Positions 58,501 to 64,000 of a stretch of 64,000 nt of DNA are shown here, piece by piece. The DNA is taken from contig NZ_JAEEGA010000016.1 of assembly GCF_017829975.1 (NCBI RefSeq), positions 62,001-126,000 of the forward strand, read 5' to 3'. The position numbers and the translations under genes are program-made. The DNA is from Vagococcus allomyrinae (GTDB taxonomy: Bacteria; Bacillota; Bacilli; Lactobacillales; Vagococcaceae). Position 1 is the first letter of the stretch; every line of letters starts with the position of its first letter. The notes below the pieces were generated by a model. That model worked only from the letters and a program-made list of their open reading frames with translations, was not told the origin of the DNA and did not search any database.

Positions 58501-59856
58501 GTGTTTAGAGAAGAACATGACAGTGTTGGCAGCCTTAGAATTCCAGGAGAGGCCTATTATGGTGTGAACGCCAAGCGAGCTTATGACAATTTTCAGATAA
58601 CTGATTCGCGCTTGGAACCGATATTTATTGAGAGTTTGGCACAAGTCAAAAAAGCCGGGGCCTTAGCTAATTTAAAATTAGGTGAATTAAAGCCTATGAT
58701 TGGGGAAACCATTATCCAGGTGGCGGACGAACTGTTAGAGGGCAAGTTGACTGGCGATATGATCGTTGACCCAATTCAAGGAGGGGCTGGCACCAGTTCT
58801 AACATGAATATCAATGAAATTATTGCCAATCGGGGAATTGAGTTATTAGGAGGTGAAAAAGGTCAGTATCATCTGCTGAGTCCGAATGATCATGTGAATA
58901 AAGGCCAGTCCACCAATGACGTTTTTCCGACTGCTGGTAAACTAACCTTTCTTAAATTGATCGATCAGCTATTGATCGTGCTGGAAGAGTTGGCAGATTC
59001 TTTTAAAGAGAAGTCATTGGCCTTTGCCACCATTCAAAAAATGGGACGAACCCAATTGAGTGATGCCGTTCCGATTACCGTGGGAGCTGAGTTTAAAGCT
59101 TATTACACAGTAACCAAACGGAACATTAAACGATTAACAGCATGTAAAGAAGAAATTCGTTACGTCAACATGGGGGGAACAGCTATCGGCACGGGTCTAT
59201 CGGCCCACAGTCAATTTTCCCAGACGATCATTGGTTATTTACGGGAAGTAACCGGGCTAGACATTGCTGTAGCCGAGGATTTGATTGACAGCACACAAAA
59301 TGTGGAAGCTTTTGGTGTGGTTTCCGACGTCTTAAAAACAATTGCTTTAAGTAGTTCAAAAATTGCCAATGATATCCGCCTGCTTTCTTCAGGACCGCGG
59401 ACAGGAATTGGCGAATTGATTATTCCAGCTCGTCAGAATGGCTCTTCGATTATGCCGGGAAAGATCAACCCTGTCATACCTGAAGTTGTCACCCAGGGAG
59501 CTTTTCTAGTTGCCGGAAATAATGTGACGATCTCCATGGCAATTGAAGGAGGCCAGCTTGAGCTAAACGCCTTCGAACCGGTTATCTTCCACAAGTTGAT
59601 CGAGTCATTTCACGTATTGACCAATACCTTGGCATCCTTTAACGAGCACTGTATTAAAGGCATACAAGTGAATGCGAGTCGCTGTCAGGAACTATTGGAG
59701 AAGAGCACTTATTTAACGACTAGCTTAGCTGAATACATCGGGTATGAACAAGCCGCCCTGATCGCCAAAGAGAGTTTACAATTGAATCGAACGGTTAAAG
59801 AAGTTGCCCTAAGTAAAGGGATTTCCAATGATATCTTGGTTAAAATAAGCAAGTAA
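58501..59856 (+). CDS. aspA: Aspartate ammonia-lyase
   Basis: AspA converts aspartate to fumarate and ammonia. It belongs to the fumarase/aspartase family: GSSIMPGKINPVIPE is the flexible-loop signature with the catalytic Ser, and GGAGTSSNMNINEIIANRG (residues about 94-112) is near the active site. It fits aspartase better than fumarase, but this is by overall resemblance. The GTG at 58501 after AAGGGAG aligns with the family start; an ATG at 58468 would add 11 residues. It has 451 residues and stands alone with its own terminator. Confidence 0.85.
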   Translation: MFREEHDSVGSLRIPGEAYYGVNAKRAYDNFQITDSRLEPIFIESLAQVKKAGALANLKLGELKPMIGETIIQVADELLEGKLTGDMIVDPIQGGAGTSSNMNINEIIANRGIELLGGEKGQYHLLSPNDHVNKGQSTNDVFPTAGKLTFLKLIDQLLIVLEELADSFKEKSLAFATIQKMGRTQLSDAVPITVGAEFKAYYTVTKRNIKRLTACKEEIRYVNMGGTAIGTGLSAHSQFSQTIIGYLREVTGLDIAVAEDLIDSTQNVEAFGVVSDVLKTIALSSSKIANDIRLLSSGPRTGIGELIIPARQNGSSIMPGKINPVIPEVVTQGAFLVAGNNVTISMAIEGGQLELNAFEPVIFHKLIESFHVLTNTLASFNEHCIKGIQVNASRCQELLEKSTYLTTSLAEYIGYEQAALIAKESLQLNRTVKEVALSKGISNDILVKISK

Positions 59857-59877
59857 AGAATGTGTAAGCTACTGTAT

Positions 59878-59909
59878 TAAACGACTTTCTGTTGAGATGG
59901 TCGTTTTTT
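59878..59909 (+). terminator. Terminator after aspA
   Basis: AAACGAC and GTCGTTT form a 7-bp stem with a 14-base loop, followed by a T run. Confidence 0.75.
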
Positions 59910-60016
59910 TGTGTGGTGAGGGGCTTAATAAACACGGGGAACTTAGTGTTATAGTTGATGTATTAGCTGATTGTTATCTCAGCTTAAAATTTTACATAGG
60001 TGTAAAAAAAGAGATT

Positions 60017-60045
60017 TTGACAGGCAGAACGAGTTGTGATAAATA
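60017..60045 (+). promoter_or_regulatory. Promoter of the XRE regulator gene
   Basis: A perfect TTGACA (60017-60022), a 17-base spacer and TAAATA (60040-60045). The 471 bases between aspA and the regulator hold this promoter, the aspA terminator and a cre-like site, and no other gene that I can support. Confidence 0.65.
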
Positions 60046-60138
60046 TGAAGTATAAAGTAGGATGGATCAGGATTGCTAGTGATTGACATCAATTTAAAAG
60101 AGAGAGTGAAGCACGTTTGTTAAAGAGTTTATAGAAAG

Positions 60139-60154
60139 TTGTAAGCGTTGACAT
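60139..60154 (+). promoter_or_regulatory. Catabolite (CcpA) site candidate
   Basis: TTGTAAGCGTTGACAT fits the cre consensus WTGNAANCGNWNNCAW at every fixed position. It lies in the leader of the XRE gene, downstream of the promoter, where CcpA could act as a roadblock. Confidence 0.5.
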
Positions 60155-60327
60155 AGGTGGTTAAAGACCTGACCAGACTAAGATTATTATACATTGGCAA
60201 AAAAGTTAGCTTTAAAATTTGTCGTAAAGGGTGTTTTATTTTTACAAGTTCCGACGGGAATAACTAGACATTGTATGAATTAATGATGACAAATCGACAT
60301 TGGCCGATTGAGGAGAGAGGTGAACAA

Positions 60328-60936
60328 GTGGAAAACCAAGAAGACAATGTGCATGAGAGCGTGTTGGATGCGGCGCGCTTAGTACAAGAGCTACGCCGTA
60401 GTAAGAAATGGACTCAGAAAGAATTTGCGACAGAATTGGGTGTGAGTCGGCAAGTGGTTAATCGACTTGAAATGGGGACCAATAGTAAAGTGGATATCGT
60501 GATGCTTGCAAAGGCGGCAGAAGTCTGTGGCGAGAGATTGACCCTGTCCAGTATCTCAAAAGAAGTCAGGGGAGCCAGACCAAGAACAGAACTGGAGTTA
60601 GAGTATGAGATTATTATCGCCTTCTCAAAAGGAGAGCTTCGGAGAGCGGAGGAGTATTTAAACCTCATAAAAAAATGGATATACCCTGATCATCAATTAA
60701 TGGCACGAGCCAATCGAGAAGTTGGCAGAGCTTTGATGTATTACTTTAGGGGCCGTCCGACACGAGCTATTTCCCATGTAAACCAAGTAGTCATGGGACT
60801 GGGAATGTGCGGCTTCCCTGAAAAAGCCAAAGAGATATCTGACCGATTTCAACGAAATGTTAGTTATGGCAAGTTGGCCATTGAAAATGAAATATTGAAA
60901 ATGGAGATTTCATTAGCTGAGGAGGGGATGAAGTGA
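60328..60936 (+). CDS. XRE family transcriptional regulator with long C-terminal domain
   Basis: Residues 13-65 form a helix-turn-helix: LVQELRRSKKWTQKEFATEL, then GVSRQVVNRLEMG. The remaining 130 residues are helical and not recognised; they may bind a ligand or partner. The GTG at 60328 after GGAGAGAGG gives 202 residues; an upstream TTG at 60271 would add 19 unlikely ones. It overlaps the next small gene by four bases, so the two form a unit. A HipB-like antitoxin is not supported, since no HipA follows. Confidence 0.72.
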   Translation: MENQEDNVHESVLDAARLVQELRRSKKWTQKEFATELGVSRQVVNRLEMGTNSKVDIVMLAKAAEVCGERLTLSSISKEVRGARPRTELELEYEIIIAFSKGELRRAEEYLNLIKKWIYPDHQLMARANREVGRALMYYFRGRPTRAISHVNQVVMGLGMCGFPEKAKEISDRFQRNVSYGKLAIENEILKMEISLAEEGMK

Positions 60937-61184
60937 GTTATCGCAAACGGATCCAGCTTGTTTTGACAAATCAAGAGGGCCGAAGATCTCGGATAAGTGT
61001 TCCTATCTTTATGGAAGGATTTGACGCTCAGATTTTAAAAGAACAAGTCGAAGACATTCTTGATTTAGGGGTGCTTCTCGATCCGAAAGATTATAACCAT
61101 TATCTTGTGAGAATCGAGCAGGCCGTACGAATTGAAGTATTAAAAACGGCATTAACTGGTAATATTTTTGGTAGACGGCGATAA
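60933..61184 (+). CDS. Small protein, DUF2922-like
   Basis: This 83-residue product is translationally coupled to the XRE gene (GTGA overlap). The pattern RIQLVLTNQEGRRSRISVP, then a helix (DAQILKEQVEDILDLGVLL) and a closing strand (AVRIEVLKTAL) resembles DUF2922 proteins, small alpha-beta proteins common in Firmicutes. Those usually occur in pairs with DUF1659 proteins rather than with a regulator. It has a basic C-terminus (GRRR). The similarity is by eye only. Confidence 0.5.
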   Translation: MSYRKRIQLVLTNQEGRRSRISVPIFMEGFDAQILKEQVEDILDLGVLLDPKDYNHYLVRIEQAVRIEVLKTALTGNIFGRRR

Positions 61185-61196
61185 AAAAAGAGAGGT

Positions 61197-61680
61197 GTTA
61201 TGTGTTGTGTGACACTAATTGGGAAATTTTTACTAAGAGAACACTGGTATATCAGTCTTTATAAGCAAAAGGAAAGAGGATTTCTAGCGAACAAAAAGTT
61301 GATGGTGTTATGTGGAATGTGACATGGGAATAAGGGTAGGAATGATGTAACCCCTTTTGCAATAGCCTTTATGGAGATGGGGAAACTAAATCTAGGCCGC
61401 GTAAAAAGTTGGACGAGTTACGTGGAATGTGACATGAGAATAAGGGTAGGAATGATGTAAACCCTTTTGTAATAGCCTTTATGGAGATAGGGAAATTAAA
61501 TCTAGACCGCGCTAAAAGTTGAACGAGTTACGCAGAATGTGACATAAGAATTAGGGGAATTGTGATAACTTCTTCTGAAATAGTCTTTGTTGGCATGTAG
61601 AAGTTAAATTTAGGTCACTTGAAAAATTGAGTGAGTTATGTGAGACGCAACACATCTGGATACTCAATTAAAAATGGAGG
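61197..61680. repeat. Tandem array of about 110-bp repeats
   Basis: Units start with GTTA-GTG-AATGTGACAT-like words at 61197, 61307, 61417, 61527 and 61635, giving periods of 110, 110, 110 and 108. Units 2 and 3 are nearly identical, unit 4 is diverged, and units 1 and 5 are worn. Inside units 2 and 3 AAGGGT and ACCCTT can pair around AGGAATGATGTAA. The period is not a multiple of three and no shared reading frame runs through. Apart from the array, the 532 bases between the two small genes hold nothing recognisable. Confidence 0.85.
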
Positions 61681-61716
61681 AGCAGACATGAAGGAGACGG
61701 GGGAGAGATTATTTAG

Positions 61717-61896
61717 GTGAATAAAAAAGGAAAGAAACAACGCTGGAAACATAAAGCTTTACCGGAGAAGTTGGATTTGGTTATAGAATTCATTCGAGAG
61801 CAAGTTCAAGAGACTGTTGACAATATGATCCTGTTCGATGAGCGGGATGTCAAAGAGAAAGGTTTATTTGAGGTGGAAGTTAGGTATTTAGAATAG
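61717..61896 (+). CDS. Small hypothetical protein, 59 residues
   Basis: A GTG at 61717 follows GGGGGAG and opens a frame of 59 codons. The product begins MNKKGKKQRWKHKALPEKLD and continues with an amphipathic, charged helix ending EVEVRYLE. No family is recognised. It has no membrane segment. It follows the repeat array directly and precedes a strong terminator. Being short, it could be a remnant, but the ribosome site and the ordinary residue mix favour a real gene. Confidence 0.45.
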   Translation: MNKKGKKQRWKHKALPEKLDLVIEFIREQVQETVDNMILFDERDVKEKGLFEVEVRYLE

Positions 61897-61945
61897 TTGA
61901 TTTGGTATAGGGATGAGTGTTTAATTGCGGATAAAATCAAAAAGG

Positions 61946-61990
61946 AAATAAGCCTTAAAACTATTTTTTAGTTTTAGGGCTTATTTTTTA
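61946..61990. terminator. Strong bidirectional terminator
   Basis: AAATAAGCCTTAAAACTA and its complement TAGTTTTAGGGCTTATTT form an 18-bp stem with one G-T pair and a 5-base loop, followed by T residues. The remnant GntR frame ends inside it. Confidence 0.85.
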
Positions 61991-62515
61991 CGTAGAAGCC
62001 TTGTTCCGTGTAGATAACTGTTATGGCTAAATAGTTATAAAAAGAGCGATAGTAGTCTTTTGATTTTAAGAAATAATCCTCACGGAAAACGATAAGTGGC
62101 ACAAAAAAGGCCACGATGTCCTTGCCGTCTCTTCTGACTCGTTTTAGAATTAAAATATCATTTCTAGGTTTAATCTGCAAATATTTCGCGATTTTATGAT
62201 CGGCATGGCGTTTGCTAATGTCCGCTCGTAAGGTGGTGGTATTTTTGCTTTGCTCTCGTAATTCTTGGGTAAAGTCTTTGATCACGGTGGAGTCGAGGGT
62301 GAACTTTTTGACGAAGGTGCCCTGGGCTCGTTCGCAGTACAGTAAGTTTTCGCTAACTAGTTCGACCATGCCTTTGCGGATAGTGAGGCGACTGAGGTGA
62401 TAAATGTCGCACAGATCCATTTCTGTTGGGATGCGTTCTCCTTCTTGCCATTTCTATGTTTGACTATTAGCTCGTAGTTGATCTGCGATTTGGGCAAGGC
62501 TGAGTCATGGTGCAT
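61974..62515 (-). pseudogene. GntR/UTRA family regulator, broken
   Basis: The frame PTEMDLCDIYHLSRLTIRKG is the second half of a GntR-type helix-turn-helix, and DILILKRVRRDGKDIVAFF is the start of a UTRA ligand domain. Upstream in the same frame LAQIADQLRANSQT is followed by a TAG stop at 62454-62456, then WQEGERI and the conserved rest. The plausible original start, ATG at 62515 with AAAGGAG before it, is out of frame, so there is also a frameshift near 62490-62510. The C-terminus is cut after SFYNYLA, roughly 60 residues short, and merges with the terminator. It faces away from the isomerase gene, as a local regulator would. Confidence 0.85.
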
Positions 62516-62584
62516 GTGTTTGGCTCCTTTCAATCTCCAGTGTTCGTTGTTATTAATATAACATAATAAAATTACTTCCTTAGT

Positions 62585-62604
62585 CCTATTGTTATAACAA
62601 TAGG
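62585..62604. promoter_or_regulatory. Perfect 20-bp palindrome, likely GntR operator
   Basis: CCTATTGTTATAACAATAGG is a perfect inverted repeat of the TTGT-N-ACAA type bound by HutC/GntR proteins. It lies between the broken GntR gene and the isomerase gene. Its core TGTTATAACA occurs again at 62815-62824 inside the isomerase coding region, and TGTTAT/ATAACA arms occur near 62549-62565. Confidence 0.7.
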
Positions 62605-62658
62605 TGCTAAAGCCCGTAAACAGTGAGGTTTAAAAAGACATTTTAGGGCAAAAAGCTG

Positions 62659-62667
62659 TGCTATAAT
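62659..62667 (+). promoter_or_regulatory. Extended -10 promoter of manA
   Basis: TGCTATAAT is a perfect extended -10 element about 35 bases before the isomerase start. No good -35 box is seen. Confidence 0.6.
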
Positions 62668-62701
62668 TTTGTTAAGTTAGTTTTTTAGGAGGGGTACGCT
62701 A

Positions 62702-64000
62702 GTGGTGTATGATTTATTGCCAGAAATAAAGATTAGTACAAAGGAGGCTGTATATTCCGGCCTCAAGGAAATTGTGCCGCTATTAAGGCAGCGGTTAATG
62801 GCTGAAACACTTAATGTTATAACAATTGAAAGTTATCCTTTGGTAGAGCCAGAGGTATTAAGAAATGCTTTATTAGATCAGCTAGGCTTAGATCTGATTG
62901 TTGAGAGTGATGCGTTTTTTTTTGATAGTCAGAAAGTGACGGAGATGATCGCAGATAATTTGACGGATGATCGAGTGTTTGGCCGTATGTCTCATCATTC
63001 CTTAGTTGATTTCGTTGACCCAGTCAAGCAATCGGCTGTTCATGATCAAATTGCCGTCGCTATAAAGGCCGGGCAACGAGTGGGGATTGTCGGTGTCGGA
63101 GCCAGTTTGATTTATCCGACGGATTTATTAATATACGCTGACTTACCCCGCTGGGAAATTCAAACTCGTTATCGTTCGGGAAATTATAGTAATTGGCAAG
63201 CTGATAATGCTGGAGAAGATCCGCTGCGGATGATCAAGCGGGGGTATTTCTTTGAATGGCGAGTGGCTGATAAGCAGAAACGGGCGCTCTATCCACAAGT
63301 CGATTATTTTCTTGATACGTTGCAGACCGATTGGGTAATGGTTGGGGCAACAACTTATGATCTTGCGTTGCAGGAAGTGGCTCGCCAGCCCTTCTCTTTG
63401 GTGCCTTTTTTTGACCCAGGCGTCTGGGGTGGACACTGGATGCAGCAACAGTTTAACTTTCGTCAGGATGAAGTGAATTTAGCGTGGAGTTTTAATGGGG
63501 TGCCAGAAGAAAATAGTCTGATCCTTAATTTTGGTTCAGCAAAAATGGAGATACCCGGGAACAATTTAGTGTATTTCCAAGGGGAGGCCGTTTTAGGGCC
63601 TCGAGTTTATGGTCGTTTTGGTGCTAATTTTCCGATTCGTTTTAATTTTCTTGATACGGTTGGTGGGTCTAATTTGAGTTTACAGGTTCATCCGACAACG
63701 GAATATGCTCAAGAGGTTTTTGGGGCGACCTACACCCAAGATGAGAGTTATTATATTTTGCATGCAGAGGCAGATGCCAAGGTTTATTTAGGAGTGAAGC
63801 AAGGGGTGACGAAACCGGCCTTAATGGCTGCGTTAGAACAGGCGGCTCTTGAAGGTGGATTTCCAGATGAAGACTTTATTTATCAGCAACCAGTAAAAAA
63901 ACACGATCATTTTTCGATACCAGGTGGGACAATCCATTCTAGTGGAGCCAATTCGGTTGTTCTGGAAATCAGTGCCACACCTAATCGTTATACCTTTAAA
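62702..64000 (+). CDS. manA: Class I mannose-6-phosphate isomerase, long form (partial)
   Basis: This gene runs off the window after 433 codons. From about residue 228 it matches class I phosphomannose isomerases: FFDPGVWGGHWMQQ, FLDTVGGSNLSLQVHPTTEY with zinc-binding His, and PGGTIHSSG. The first 220 residues are an extra domain found in long Firmicutes forms. It resembles a P-loop kinase fold (GIVGVGASLIYPTDLLIYAD) but lacks the GxxxxGK[ST] nucleotide-binding motif. The enzyme links mannose and fructose 6-phosphates. The start is GTG at 62702 (or 62705) after AGGAGGGG. Confidence 0.82.
   Translation, partial: MVYDLLPEIKISTKEAVYSGLKEIVPLLRQRLMAETLNVITIESYPLVEPEVLRNALLDQLGLDLIVESDAFFFDSQKVTEMIADNLTDDRVFGRMSHHSLVDFVDPVKQSAVHDQIAVAIKAGQRVGIVGVGASLIYPTDLLIYADLPRWEIQTRYRSGNYSNWQADNAGEDPLRMIKRGYFFEWRVADKQKRALYPQVDYFLDTLQTDWVMVGATTYDLALQEVARQPFSLVPFFDPGVWGGHWMQQQFNFRQDEVNLAWSFNGVPEENSLILNFGSAKMEIPGNNLVYFQGEAVLGPRVYGRFGANFPIRFNFLDTVGGSNLSLQVHPTTEYAQEVFGATYTQDESYYILHAEADAKVYLGVKQGVTKPALMAALEQAALEGGFPDEDFIYQQPVKKHDHFSIPGGTIHSSGANSVVLEISATPNRYTFK

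Noticed and set aside
60328-61184. HipBA toxin-antitoxin pair
   Set aside because: The second gene is only 83 codons and lacks kinase motifs; the first gene is much longer than HipB.
61197-61680. CRISPR array
   Set aside because: The repeat unit is about 110 bases and contiguous, with no unique spacers and no cas genes.

Overview
The window is chromosomal DNA of a low-to-mid GC Gram-positive bacterium of the order Lactobacillales. The best guess is an Enterococcus/Vagococcus-like genus. Reasons are strong AGGAGG-type ribosome sites, frequent TTG and GTG starts, the order ddl-murF-cshA-acpS, an OppA family like the enterococcal pheromone-binding lipoproteins, and leu and ilv operons arranged as in Lactococcus lactis. 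I see no tRNA, rRNA, CRISPR array, prophage or intact insertion sequence.

Layout. (1) 1-10 kb: cell wall precursor ligases (ddl, murF), the RNA helicase cshA, acpS, a patatin-type hydrolase with an odd N-terminal half, a YdbC-like protein, YicC, gmk and rpoZ. (2) 10-26 kb: the housekeeping run priA-def-fmt-rsmB-stp-prkC, then an interruption (an array of small palindromes plus a GNAT gene on the other strand), then rsgA-rpe-thiN, rpmB (minus strand), yloU, fakA and recG. (3) 26.3-38.3 kb: complete branched-chain amino acid synthesis, leuABCD and ilvDBNCA, placed between recG and plsX, which are usually close together. Each transcription unit has a consensus promoter, a CodY-like box, a short leader peptide rich in Leu or Ile/Leu/Val codons, and a terminator/antiterminator pair. 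The two leaders are visibly homologous. (4) 38.5-39.9 kb: plsX and acpP. (5) 40-58.3 kb: two oligopeptide ABC transporters (oppDFBC and oppBCDF) with five substrate-binding lipoproteins, three of them carrying similar promoters of their own. (6) 58.5-64 kb: aspartate ammonia-lyase, an XRE regulator with a small partner gene, a 110-bp tandem repeat array, a 59-residue ORF, a broken GntR regulator with an intact perfect operator, and the start of a long class I mannose-6-phosphate isomerase gene that runs off the window.

How the genes work together. Regions 3 and 5 are two ways to obtain branched-chain amino acids: make them (leu/ilv) or import them as peptides (Opp). CodY-like boxes in front of leu and ilv, and weaker ones in front of the second opp operon and the fifth oppA, suggest control by amino acid supply. 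The attenuators would add separate sensing of charged Leu-tRNA (leu) and of mixed Ile/Leu/Val-tRNA (ilv). AspA would feed or drain aspartate in the same nitrogen economy.

The most unusual observations are the paired homologous attenuators, an apparent ATA start codon on the fifth oppA, a duplicated ilvD translation-initiation region that creates an upstream ORF, a dead GntR gene beside a perfect operator, the 110-bp repeat array, and shared promoter and Shine-Dalgarno hairpin motifs among the oppA paralogues. No clearly new multi-gene defence or mobile system was found.
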